Positions 17,800 through 26,185 of a stretch of 48,355 nt of DNA are shown piece after piece. A program made the translations under genes and the position numbers. Origin of the DNA: Bacteroidales bacterium Bact_22 (GTDB lineage: Bacteria > Bacteroidota > Bacteroidia > Bacteroidales > F082). The stretch spans positions 1-48,355 of the forward strand of contig LUZN01000010.1 of assembly GCA_001603665.1 (NCBI GenBank), read 5' to 3'. Numbering within the stretch: the stretch's first letter is position 1; each line of letters opens with the position of its first letter. Under the pieces are notes generated by a model, which was not told the DNA's origin, did no database searches, and saw nothing but the letters and a program-made list of their open reading frames with translations.

Positions 17800-19128
17800 A
17801 TGAAGACTAGTGTTTCGACACGTGAGATTTGGCGCATCGCGGTTCCGATTATGATTGGCGGACTCGCGCAGACGCTCATCACCTTCACCGACACGGCGTT
17901 TCTGGGTCACCTCGGCGTGATTGCCCTCGGCGCCTCGATGATGGCGGGCATGTATTATTTCGTGTTCACCACCATGGCGATGGGCTTAGCCATTGGTATT
18001 CAAATAATTATCGCCCGACGCTTCGGCGCTCAGGAGTACAACAAGATCGGCAGCATCTTCCAACACGGAGCCGCGTCGATACTCATTTTCGGACTTTTGC
18101 TGTTCACGATAATGCGGCTGTTTTCGGGTCCGCTCCTCGATTTCATCATCGAATCGGACAGCATCTATGCGGGCGCGATGGAATACATCAACGTGCGACA
18201 GTTCGGCATCGTCTTCGTGTGTTTTAACTACCTCTTCCGCTCGCTTTATACCGGGCTTTCCAACACGAAAGTCATCACCTATTCGACGGTCATCATGGCG
18301 ACGGTGAACATCATCCTCGACTACTGCCTGATTTTCGGTCACTGGGGCTTGCCGGAGATGGGAATCGCCGGTGCGGCCTTGGCTTCGCTGATAGCCGAGA
18401 TCACCGCCACGACGTTCTTCTTCGTCTACACTTACATCACATTAGGTAAGAGAGAATACGAGCTTTTCAAGCCTCACGGAGCTGATAAAGATTTGATTAT
18501 CAACATCTTTAAGATAGCAACGCCGACGATGTTCCAGAAGCTGTTCTCGTTCAGCGCATGGTTTATCTTTTTCATCATGGTTGAAAAGATGGGCGAACAG
18601 GCCATCGGCATCTCGTCGATAGCCCGCAGCGTGTATATGATTCTGTTCATCCCGGTCTTCGGCTTTCTGGCCACCTCCAACACACTGACGAGCCGTATCA
18701 TCGGGGCCGGACATGCCGACGAGGTGCTGTCGACGCTGTTAAAGATCGTGCTGAACTGCATATTATGCTGCATACCGCTGATTTTGGTGTGCATCTTCTT
18801 CCCCACCTCGGTGATGAGCATCTACACCGACGACATGATGCTGGCAGGAGCGGCAATTCCTTCGATTTACGTTATTTGTGGCGCCATCATCTTCCAGGCT
18901 ATCGGAGCGGTAATATTCGAGGCTGTCTCTGGCACCGGCAAGACCAACGCGGCGTTGTGGCTCGAGTTTGGCATACTGCTGCTTTACATCGCCTACATCT
19001 GGATGCTCACCGGCCTCACCACCAAGGTGGAATGGGTCTGGACCTGCGAATACCTCTATGGCGGTCTAATCGGGTTAGTATCAATACTTTACATTAAATT
19101 TGCAAACTGGGAAAAGCTAAATATATGA
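17800..19128 (+). CDS. MATE family multidrug/cation efflux transporter
   Basis: A 442-residue inner-membrane protein with about twelve hydrophobic segments in two halves, the size and layout of MATE (NorM/DinF-like) exporters that use Na+ or H+ gradients to expel organic cations. The conserved N-terminal stretch IWRIAVPIMIGGLAQTLITFTDTAFLGHLG is family-typical. The substrate cannot be told. The start at 17800 is chosen over the in-frame ATG at 17770, because a candidate promoter lies between them and MATE proteins begin a few residues before the REIWRIA-like motif. Its stop codon overlaps the next start (ATGA, 19125-19128). Confidence 0.93.
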   Translation: MKTSVSTREIWRIAVPIMIGGLAQTLITFTDTAFLGHLGVIALGASMMAGMYYFVFTTMAMGLAIGIQIIIARRFGAQEYNKIGSIFQHGAASILIFGLLLFTIMRLFSGPLLDFIIESDSIYAGAMEYINVRQFGIVFVCFNYLFRSLYTGLSNTKVITYSTVIMATVNIILDYCLIFGHWGLPEMGIAGAALASLIAEITATTFFFVYTYITLGKREYELFKPHGADKDLIINIFKIATPTMFQKLFSFSAWFIFFIMVEKMGEQAIGISSIARSVYMILFIPVFGFLATSNTLTSRIIGAGHADEVLSTLLKIVLNCILCCIPLILVCIFFPTSVMSIYTDDMMLAGAAIPSIYVICGAIIFQAIGAVIFEAVSGTGKTNAALWLEFGILLLYIAYIWMLTGLTTKVEWVWTCEYLYGGLIGLVSILYIKFANWEKLNI

Positions 19129-19436
19129 AAAAAGTAGAAATAAAAGATTTCGAGCTTTACACCACGGGAATCGTAAGCATTGCGTGGAAAGAAGGCAAAA
19201 AGGACATGTTTCTGAATGTCGACCTCGACCTTGCGGCGATGATGAAACTCTGCAAGATTGAAGGCATTTCGTACGAGATGGTGCAGAAATTCTCGGCCGA
19301 CCAGAAGCCTCTGACCTTCCACAAGGCATCGGTTTATCTGTTCCAGGAAGATGACCATCCGGGCCAGTATTGTCTGAGTGAAGCAATGTTTGAAGACGAT
19401 GGCATCGACATCTACTACTGCGAAATCAAAGGTTGA
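19125..19436 (+). CDS. small protein of unknown function
   Basis: A 103-residue soluble, acidic protein that I do not recognise. It starts in the ATGA overlap with the MATE transporter and is therefore probably translated by coupling. No signal peptide or membrane segment is present. The sequence is mixed alpha/beta (VSIAWKEGKKDMFLNVDLDL, then a short helix and further strands). Its last 38-59 bases overlap the next gene in another frame. Either this is a genuine overlap or the two reading frames belong to one protein interrupted by a frameshift. Confidence 0.72.
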   Translation: MKKVEIKDFELYTTGIVSIAWKEGKKDMFLNVDLDLAAMMKLCKIEGISYEMVQKFSADQKPLTFHKASVYLFQEDDHPGQYCLSEAMFEDDGIDIYYCEIKG

Positions 19437-19959
19437 GGAGCCGCTTCCCGACCTTCCCGACTTTGTCGCTATCGATTTCGAGGCCGCCAACGGCGAAACC
19501 ACCAGCGTTTGCAGCATGGGAGTCGTTGTTGTGCGCGATCGCGAGGTCGTGGAGGAGTACTATAGTCTGGTGAAGCCAGTGCCGAATTATTACGACTTCT
19601 ACACCACCAAGATTCACGGATTAAAGAAGAAAGACACCGACAAAGCGCCGATCTTTCCTCAAGTTTGGAATCAGATTGAGAAGAAAATCAAGGGATTGCC
19701 GTTTGTAGCACACGGCTACGAGTTCGAAAAACGCTGTTTGAATTCGCTGTTTGCTTATTACAAAATGGGACGGAAACGCTTTAAGATTTACGACACGAAA
19801 CGGGCTTCAGAGATAGTTCTTCCAGACTTGGAAAACCACAAACTACAAACCGCCGCTGCCGCCTGTGGTTATGATTTCACCAAGAAAAACAAACATCACA
19901 ACGCCCTCGCCGATGCGGAGGCTTGTGCAGCTATTGCAATGGAGGTGTTTAATCAGTAA
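19378..19959 (+). CDS. DnaQ-like DEDDh 3'-5' exonuclease domain protein
   Basis: A 193-residue exonuclease-fold protein. Exo I motif is FVAIDFEAAN (D33, E35). Exo III is HHNALADAEA (H174, D179), the DEDDh type. The Exo II position, normally AHNxxFD, reads AHGYEFE, so the catalytic Asp is replaced by E117 and the Asn by Gly. This may alter or weaken activity. Family members usually start just before the FVAIDFE motif, but no start codon exists there. The available ATGs (19378 or 19399) lie inside the upstream gene and add 18-28 residues that are mostly a shifted reading of it. The stop is 3 bases from the convergent DUF2442 gene. Confidence 0.85.
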   Translation: MKQCLKTMASTSTTAKSKVEEPLPDLPDFVAIDFEAANGETTSVCSMGVVVVRDREVVEEYYSLVKPVPNYYDFYTTKIHGLKKKDTDKAPIFPQVWNQIEKKIKGLPFVAHGYEFEKRCLNSLFAYYKMGRKRFKIYDTKRASEIVLPDLENHKLQTAAAACGYDFTKKNKHHNALADAEACAAIAMEVFNQ

Positions 19960-19962
19960 TTG

Positions 19963-20274
19963 TTATTTCTTACCGTATGGTTGTTGGTCCTCAGCAGCCA
20001 TTAGTGGTGTTGTTTCTTCATTTTCGGGATATGTTCCGATTTCATAAAGATACTCTGGAGCAAAGCCAATTTCGTTATTCCAATCAACAGTAAAAGGATC
20101 AAGTGTAAACGCGCGGAAATAGTCTTTATCCTGTAGTTTTTTGCAAATTCCTTTTTGCATTAAAGGGACAAAATCGACTATTCGAACCTCTCCATTGTTA
20201 AAAGTGAGGCGAAGCTTGTAATCTTCAATATATTCAGCGGCTGTTATAGTTAATATGTCGTTGTTTTCCATCAT
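19963..20274 (-). CDS. DUF2442 family protein
   Basis: A 103-residue protein of the DUF2442 type: a short beta-rich domain with YKLRLTFNNGEVRIVDFVPL followed by FRAFTLDPFTVDWNNEIGFAPEYLYEIG. Family members in many bacteria follow a DUF4160 gene, as here, where the start overlaps the DUF4160 stop by 4 bases. The pair has been suspected of a toxin-antitoxin-like role, but I know of no proof. The tail after about residue 85 (PENEETTPLMAAEDQQPYGKK) looks disordered. The region is AT-richer than its surroundings. Confidence 0.82.
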   Translation of the reverse strand: MMENNDILTITAAEYIEDYKLRLTFNNGEVRIVDFVPLMQKGICKKLQDKDYFRAFTLDPFTVDWNNEIGFAPEYLYEIGTYPENEETTPLMAAEDQQPYGKK

Positions 20275-20531
20275 CTTAATGGTTTTATACTTATTGCGGA
20301 TTCGCTGTTTGACAAACGATTCCAGTTATCCAATAATTCATCTCTATGTAGCTCAAGCCATTGTTTTACAAGACGTTTTGCTTGCGGAGGCAACGAACCT
20401 TTTAATATGGTTCCGTCTTTGATTGATACTAAAGCAGACGAACCATCATAATAAACATGAAAATGTGGTGGATTGTGGTCACCAATAAACATGTAGATCG
20501 CGATTCCATAAAATTTGCTTATTTCTGGCAT
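20271..20531 (-). CDS. DUF4160 family protein
   Basis: An 86-residue protein with the DUF4160 hallmarks GIAIYMFIGDHNPPHFHVYYDG and a C-terminal helix AKRLVKQWLELHRDELLDNWNR. The H-x-P-x-H-x-H-like cluster (DHNPPHFHV) could bind a metal, which is a guess from the residues. It is the first gene of a two-gene unit with DUF2442. A candidate promoter with both elements lies at 20552-20583. Confidence 0.87.
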   Translation of the reverse strand: MPEISKFYGIAIYMFIGDHNPPHFHVYYDGSSALVSIKDGTILKGSLPPQAKRLVKQWLELHRDELLDNWNRLSNSESAISIKPLR

Positions 20532-20551
20532 AAAAATTATTTATTAGGCTG

Positions 20552-20583
20552 CAAAAATACAACAAATTTTCGGTTTTGTCAAG
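20552..20583 (-). promoter_or_regulatory. promoter of the DUF4160-DUF2442 pair
   Basis: On the minus strand CTTG (20580-20583) is followed after 20 bases by TATTTTTG (20552-20559), fitting the Bacteroidota -33/-7 consensus and spacing. The leader to the ATG at 20531 would be about 14 bases. Confidence 0.6.
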
Positions 20584-20589
20584 TGGTTT

Positions 20590-21324
20590 TTATACTTTAT
20601 GAATATATTTGCATTTAGGATAATTTTGACATCCATAAAACCATCCGTATTTCCCATCCCTCAAAACAAGAGAGCCACCACAAATAGGGCAATAACCATT
20701 TGATATTGCGTTATTTTTTCTTTTAATATTTTTCCGAGTTGCTCTTACATGTTCTTTTATATTCTTTCTAGATGTCTTGTTCTCAGATAGCAAAATACTG
20801 TAAATGTTATACATATCCTCACGAGATAAACATTCTTGGTTGTATGACTTGATTAAGCGATTAATCTTATTCCAATATACCACTTCATCATAATCGACTC
20901 TTAATCTAGCACGTTTAGAAAACGCTACGATAGACACAAAGACGTCAGAGTTATAATCTTTCAAAAGTCTTTTTAAAGCTTTTATATGACCATTATTTTG
21001 AATAATTGGATTATATAGTTCATACTTATTTCCATAAATATTTTGGGTCCAATAATCAGTATTATATCCGCCATATATAAGGCCTTGATAATTCTTTGTT
21101 TCAATAACAAAAACACCATATTGAGATACAACTACGTGATCGATTTGCGTTGAATACCCACAACTATTTATAAGAAGATTGTTTATCACTTTGTATCTGT
21201 CATGAGGCAGTCTATTTAGTTTACGAGAAACTGTTCTTTCACCCATCTTGCCTTTAGAAGGTATTAAAAGCTTAATTAGTGTGAAAAACAAGACTACAAA
21301 TAATAATAAAACTGCCTTACTCAT
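20590..21324 (-). CDS. NERD-domain protein with C-terminal zinc ribbon
   Basis: A 244-residue membrane-anchored protein. Residues 3-21 are one hydrophobic segment. A NERD (nuclease-related) domain follows: E29 in GERTV, D62 in QIDHVVV and the pair E75-x-K77 in FVIETKNYQG form the nuclease-like active-site pattern. The end carries a topoisomerase-type zinc ribbon with C212, C215, C232 and C238 (CPICGG...GCQNYPKC). NERD proteins are thought to act on nucleic acids, and some occur in defence islands. The gene is visibly AT-rich with many Asn, Lys, Ile and Tyr codons, unlike its neighbours, which suggests acquisition by transfer. It stands alone between gaps of about 50-60 bases. Confidence 0.88.
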   Translation of the reverse strand: MSKAVLLLFVVLFFTLIKLLIPSKGKMGERTVSRKLNRLPHDRYKVINNLLINSCGYSTQIDHVVVSQYGVFVIETKNYQGLIYGGYNTDYWTQNIYGNKYELYNPIIQNNGHIKALKRLLKDYNSDVFVSIVAFSKRARLRVDYDEVVYWNKINRLIKSYNQECLSREDMYNIYSILLSENKTSRKNIKEHVRATRKNIKRKNNAISNGYCPICGGSLVLRDGKYGWFYGCQNYPKCKYIHKV

Positions 21325-21374
21325 GTTATGCCAAATTATATTTGGATTTTATAATAATTTCGATAGAATTACTA

Positions 21375-21947
21375 TCAAAAAATTGTCAATAACCACTCCC
21401 CGATTTCGTGTTTCACATAGCTCTCGCTGATGATATGCGACGGCAATGTTTTCTTCGAGCACATTTTGCGATTTTTGAAGATCTTTTCGTAGTCACGTTT
21501 GATGTCGTCGCCAAGGAGTTCGTCGTGCTCTGTGTGATGGCAGGTAACGTTGTCGCCAGCAGTGAATTTGTATTTCTTGAACTCAAACAAATCCTGCATC
21601 GTGAACTTGAACGAGGTGGCTCCGTCGCTACGGCGGGCATGGTATTGCACAGTGCCGACACTCTTTTTCAACGATTTCATCGGCTCGATGACTGGGTTTA
21701 TCACCAGCTTACGGCCGTTGAAGTCGCTACAGAGGACGTAGAAGCTGCCCAGCGATGTACCAATCATGGCAAAAACATCATTTTCCTTCGCAAAATCGTT
21801 GATTTTCTTGATGGAAGCACCTGCGTGATGGTCAACTTCAAGCGCACACCATTCATAATCAGGATAATATAAATTCAGGAAGCCCACCGTCTGAGTGAAC
21901 GGCGAGCCTCCGAAACCATGAATGTAAACTATTTTCGGTTTATCCAT
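21375..21947 (-). CDS. YqiA/UPF0227-like alpha/beta-hydrolase esterase
   Basis: A 190-residue hydrolase with the N-terminal motif IVYIHGFGGSP, a nucleophile elbow GTSLGS, and candidate acid and base residues in HTEHDELLG and LPSHIISES. This matches the small YqiA/UPF0227 esterase group of unknown natural substrate. The ATG at 21947 is preferred because homologues start immediately before the first strand. An ATG four codons earlier (21959) would overlap the upstream gene by 10 bases. It lies directly behind the glycogen synthase-phosphorylase gene, 2 bases after its stop, so it is probably co-transcribed; a link to glycogen is not established. Confidence 0.83.
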   Translation of the reverse strand: MDKPKIVYIHGFGGSPFTQTVGFLNLYYPDYEWCALEVDHHAGASIKKINDFAKENDVFAMIGTSLGSFYVLCSDFNGRKLVINPVIEPMKSLKKSVGTVQYHARRSDGATSFKFTMQDLFEFKKYKFTAGDNVTCHHTEHDELLGDDIKRDYEKIFKNRKMCSKKTLPSHIISESYVKHEIGEWLLTIF

Positions 21948-21949
21948 AA

Positions 21950-24900
21950 TTAAATCCATTTCACTAACGGCAGGTCCTGGCGGTGCGGCAACATCGCGTT
22001 CGTCGGGAAGATGCGGAAGGTGTAGTTGAAGATTCCGGCATGCTCCATCGGCATGCTGATGTAGTATCTCACCCAGCCCTCACCGGCATCGACGAGCGAC
22101 AACGGCTCGACACGTACCACCTTGTCGATCACATCGTTAACCTTATCGGCAAACACCAGTTCCATGCCGACGTCGCCTTTATTCAATCCCGGCGTCTTCA
22201 GCGTGATCTCTGCGATAAACACATCGCCGAAGGTCAGCGGACGCACATCTGGGTCCGGTACCTTGATGGATTCCACCTCAATCTTATCCCAGTTGGCCTC
22301 CACGTTACGTTTCCAGTCGACAATCTCAAACGCCTTGGCGTATCTGTTGGCGCGCATCCAGTTGGTGCGCTCAATGAGTTTATTGTAATACTGACTGAAA
22401 TAGTCGTCGAGCATACGTTTCATGGTGTAGAATGGTGCAATCTGCATCATGTCGTTCTTCATGCACTGAATCCACTCGCACGGCACGCCGTCCTTGTCTC
22501 TCTTGAAATACAACGGAATCACCTCATTTTCGAAGGTGTTATAGATAGTCTCGGCGTCGAGTTCATCCTGATAACGCTGATCCTCGTATGTCCTCTCCTC
22601 TTTGATGGCCCAGCCGGCCTTCGGACGATAGCCCTCAGCCCACCAGCCGTCGAGCACCGAGAAGTTGAGCGTTCCGTTCATAGCGGCCTTCTCGCCCGAC
22701 GTTCCCGAAGCCTCCAGCGGACGCGTAGGTGTGTTCATCCAGATATCGACACTCGAAGTCAGAATCTTACCGATTTCCATGTCGTAGTTATTGATAAACA
22801 ACACTTTACCGATGAATTCCTTCTTTCTTCCGACTTCAATGATATTCTTAATCAAATCCTGACCGGCCTTGTCGTTAGGGTGCGCCTTACCTGCAAACAG
22901 GAATATTACCGGACGTTTCGGATCGTTGACGATTTCCGCAAGTCTCTCAAGGTTTCTAAACAACAGATGAGCACGTTTATATGTTGCAAAACGACGGGCA
23001 AAGCCGATGATCAAGGCGTTTTCGTTGAGTTTCTCCACCGTCTCGATGATGAGTTTCGGGCTCTCCGAGCGACGCTGCATATCGTCGGTCATCTTTACTT
23101 TTATAAACTCTATCAGATTGTGCTTCAATTCTTTACGAATCTCCCAAAAGTCTTTGTCAGGCACGTTTTGAATCTTCTCCCAGACTGTCGGATCGGACTG
23201 ATTGGCAAGATAATCCTCGCCGAGCACCTTGCTGTAGAGGCGTTGCCAGTGTTTGTCGGCCCATGTCGGGAGATGAACGCCGTTGGTGACGTAGCCGATA
23301 TGGTTTTCTTCGGCGAAATAGCCAGGCCACATCTGCTGGAACATCTCTCGGCTCACCCTTCCGTGGATGCGGCTCACTCCGTTGACCTCCTGGCTGAGGT
23401 TCACCGCCAGCACGCTCATCGAGAACTTCTCGTTCGGGTCGTTGTGGCGAATGCGTCCCATATTCATGAAGTCTTCCCATGAGATATTCACCCTTGGCGG
23501 GAAATGCGACAGATACGTCCTCATGAGGTTCTCCTCAAACGCGTCATGACCAGCCGGGACTGGCGTATGCGTGGTGAACAATGTCGAAGTTCTTACAAGC
23601 TCCTTCGCCACGTCGAAGTCGAGGTTATGTTTTATGACATAGTTGCTGAGTCGTTCGAGACCGCAGAATGCTGCGTGGCCTTCATTGCAGTGGTATATTG
23701 TTGGCTTGATATTCAATGCGTTAAGCATACGGATACCGCCGATGCCAAGGAACATCTCCTGCTTGATACGCATCTCGCTGTCGCCACCGTAAAGCTGTCC
23801 GGTAATGGCTCGGTCTTCTTGCGAATTCTGTTCGATATCGGTGTCAAGCAGGTACAGACTAATCCTTCCCACGTTGACTTTCCAAGCTTTCGCATACACG
23901 CTTCTGCCAGGAAATGCTATGCTTATCGTCACCCAATTGCCTTCCTCGTCGCGCACCGGCTCAAGCGGCAGCATCGAGAACTTCTGCGGCAGATATTGCG
24001 ATAGCTGATCGCCCCACACCGAGAGCTCCTGGTTGAAGTAGCCATAGCGGTATAACAGTCCGATAGCCAATAAGTTAGCATTCGAGTCGGATGCCTGCTT
24101 GAGGTAGTCGCCAGCAAGGATGCCTAGACCGCCTGAATAGATTTTAAGCGACTTCAAAAGGCCATATTCCATCGAGAAATAGGCGATTTTATTGTCATCG
24201 ACAGGCTTCACCGACATATATTTCTTAAATCTGTCGTAGACTTTATTCAGTTTTTCAATGAAACCTGCATCCTGCTCAAGGTCGGCAATCTGCGACTTCG
24301 TGAGACTGTTCATCAACGCTATCGGGTTCTGCTCAAGGCGCTCAAACGCAATAGGATCAATGCTTTCGAACAGTTCTATAGCGTCAACATTCCAGCACCA
24401 CCACAGGTTGTTAGCCAGTTCCTGAAGTTTCTTCATCTCCTCCGAATACACCGGCTCAATCAAAATCTTCTTCCACGTCGGCGCATCCTGTTTCTTAAAG
24501 TCAAAATTTCTTAACACTTCCGAATATTTTTTACTCTGTTTTATATACTCTTTCCCTCCAGCCTTTCTTACGGCAAGTTCGTATGCATCTAAATAATTGA
24601 CTATCAGGTCTTTCCAAACTAAAGTAGATGCAATCTCAATAGCTTTTTTCGATATTTCTTCTTTTTCTTTTTCAGAATGAGATGCCATCTTCAGCACCAC
24701 TTTCTCCATCTCATTGATGACATAATCTTCATTGCCTTCTTCACGATGAACGACTGTAACCGCTTCATTATCAATCTTCTTGCCTTGGATATATTTACCG
24801 AAACCTGAAACGTCCATCGTTATCGTCGGGATGCCGTGAGCGATACTCTCGAGCGGAGTGTAGCCCCATGGCTCGTAATACGACGGGAACACCGAAAGGT

Positions 24901-26179
24901 CGAATCCGTAAAGGAATTCATTGTATTTTATGTTGAATATGCCATCATTCCCGTTGAGATAAGCAGGGATAAACATCACCTTCACGCGGTCGCCTTCGTT
25001 GTTTTGCAAACCATTTTCACGCAAAGCGTTAAGCACCATATCCCATTGATAATCATGCACATAGTGCGTACAAGGAAACTCGGTATGACCTTTTTTCTCA
25101 GCTTTGCCGTCAAGACGATAGGTCAAATCTTTCGAAGGACCTGCGATGTTGCCCGGAACCGCTATCACCGCCACGATGTCGCGCTTCAGGTTCTCGTCGT
25201 GATTCAGCTTTGCTAACATCTTGATATACAAGTCGATACCTTTGTTATGGAACTCGTAGCGACCGCTGTTGATCAACAATAATGAATCGCGCGAGACCTC
25301 TTTCCCGCAAAGGGTATCGATGATTTCGAAGATCTTGGCACGACTCTTTGCCCTGCATTCGTTGCTGTTTTCAACCTTTTTAACAAAATCGGAATTAATT
25401 CCGTTTATAGTGATAAAATCGGGTTTTCTCAGCAGAAACTGCTCGCATTCCTGCGCCGTGATGTCACTCACAGTGGTGAAAACATCAGCATTTTGTGCTG
25501 ATTTCATCTCCATCGACTGCTGCGAGACGATATTGAAACGGCTCGCCATAGTCTGCCAGTTGTAAGTGCCGAGTTCTTTGTAAAGCGGCAGTCCGTTACC
25601 GCTTATCGCTCTGCCCAAATACGTGGCATGAGTAGTGAAAACCGTTGAGATATAAGGGCAATGCTCTTTGATGTAAAGCACTCCGGCGCCTGTCATCCAC
25701 TCATGGAAATGCGCCACCACGCTGTCGTCCTGCCCCACGTTCCATTCCACAAAATTCTCTATGACTTTTCCGGCAGCATAGCCGAAAACGACAGGCTCGA
25801 TATAGTCCCATTGGCCCTGAATCGAGTCGAGCTGATAGCGTTCCCAAAGATGCGCAAGTATCTCATTTTTAATGGAATACATCGATGTATAGTCGATCAA
25901 GATGGCAATCGGCTTGGCTGAAATCTTCCAGCGACCTACGCGCACCTTCAGTCCGAGCTGCTCCGACACCTTCTCGCGCCATTCCGGGAAAAGATTAGTA
26001 TCTTCAATAAAATACATGGTCTCGTGGGCTTCTTTTACCACATCCGGACCAATCGTAATATAATGATCGTCAAGAAGTTGCTTCAGCTCTTCGGCCTTTG
26101 TCGACAACACGGTATAAATGCCGCCGACCATGTTGCAGACTTCCCAACTGGTCTCAAACAAAAAATCAGGTTTCTTCAT
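21950..26179 (-). CDS. glycogen synthase (GT3) - glycogen phosphorylase (GT35) fusion
   Basis: A 1409-residue cytoplasmic protein joining enzymes that build and degrade glycogen. Residues 1 to about 550 match GT3 (eukaryote-like) glycogen synthase: FETSWEVCNMVGGIYTV at the start, TTHATYLGR (H184), and the E-x7-E signature E436...E444 in YYEPWGYTPLES. About 575-690 is a DUF3417-like segment (LQELANNLWWCWN). About 664-1290 is an alpha-glucan phosphorylase of the short (TIGR02094) type with YFSMEYGL, KIYSGGLGILAGD, HCNEGHAAF, and the pyridoxal-phosphate lysine K1164 in EASGTSGEKAAMNG. About 1300-1409 is a beta-rich domain. It follows the GH57 gene by 6 bases. Both halves keep their key residues, so both activities are expected. 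Confidence 0.93.
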   Translation of the reverse strand: MKKPDFLFETSWEVCNMVGGIYTVLSTKAEELKQLLDDHYITIGPDVVKEAHETMYFIEDTNLFPEWREKVSEQLGLKVRVGRWKISAKPIAILIDYTSMYSIKNEILAHLWERYQLDSIQGQWDYIEPVVFGYAAGKVIENFVEWNVGQDDSVVAHFHEWMTGAGVLYIKEHCPYISTVFTTHATYLGRAISGNGLPLYKELGTYNWQTMASRFNIVSQQSMEMKSAQNADVFTTVSDITAQECEQFLLRKPDFITINGINSDFVKKVENSNECRAKSRAKIFEIIDTLCGKEVSRDSLLLINSGRYEFHNKGIDLYIKMLAKLNHDENLKRDIVAVIAVPGNIAGPSKDLTYRLDGKAEKKGHTEFPCTHYVHDYQWDMVLNALRENGLQNNEGDRVKVMFIPAYLNGNDGIFNIKYNEFLYGFDLSVFPSYYEPWGYTPLESIAHGIPTITMDVSGFGKYIQGKKIDNEAVTVVHREEGNEDYVINEMEKVVLKMASHSEKEKEEISKKAIEIASTLVWKDLIVNYLDAYELAVRKAGGKEYIKQSKKYSEVLRNFDFKKQDAPTWKKILIEPVYSEEMKKLQELANNLWWCWNVDAIELFESIDPIAFERLEQNPIALMNSLTKSQIADLEQDAGFIEKLNKVYDRFKKYMSVKPVDDNKIAYFSMEYGLLKSLKIYSGGLGILAGDYLKQASDSNANLLAIGLLYRYGYFNQELSVWGDQLSQYLPQKFSMLPLEPVRDEEGNWVTISIAFPGRSVYAKAWKVNVGRISLYLLDTDIEQNSQEDRAITGQLYGGDSEMRIKQEMFLGIGGIRMLNALNIKPTIYHCNEGHAAFCGLERLSNYVIKHNLDFDVAKELVRTSTLFTTHTPVPAGHDAFEENLMRTYLSHFPPRVNISWEDFMNMGRIRHNDPNEKFSMSVLAVNLSQEVNGVSRIHGRVSREMFQQMWPGYFAEENHIGYVTNGVHLPTWADKHWQRLYSKVLGEDYLANQSDPTVWEKIQNVPDKDFWEIRKELKHNLIEFIKVKMTDDMQRRSESPKLIIETVEKLNENALIIGFARRFATYKRAHLLFRNLERLAEIVNDPKRPVIFLFAGKAHPNDKAGQDLIKNIIEVGRKKEFIGKVLFINNYDMEIGKILTSSVDIWMNTPTRPLEASGTSGEKAAMNGTLNFSVLDGWWAEGYRPKAGWAIKEERTYEDQRYQDELDAETIYNTFENEVIPLYFKRDKDGVPCEWIQCMKNDMMQIAPFYTMKRMLDDYFSQYYNKLIERTNWMRANRYAKAFEIVDWKRNVEANWDKIEVESIKVPDPDVRPLTFGDVFIAEITLKTPGLNKGDVGMELVFADKVNDVIDKVVRVEPLSLVDAGEGWVRYYISMPMEHAGIFNYTFRIFPTNAMLPHRQDLPLVKWI

Positions 26180-26185
26180 TGAAAA

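Noticed and set aside
19963..20531. DUF4160-DUF2442 annotated outright as a toxin-antitoxin system
   Set aside because: Gene size, overlap and pairing fit, but no toxin or DNA-binding motif is visible and I know of no experimental proof; kept as a hypothesis only.
21983..23482. 499-codon open frame on the plus strand
   Set aside because: It is antisense to the phosphorylase half of the GT3-GT35 fusion. Its translation is rich in His, Arg and Val with no recognisable motif, a typical shadow of a well-conserved gene.
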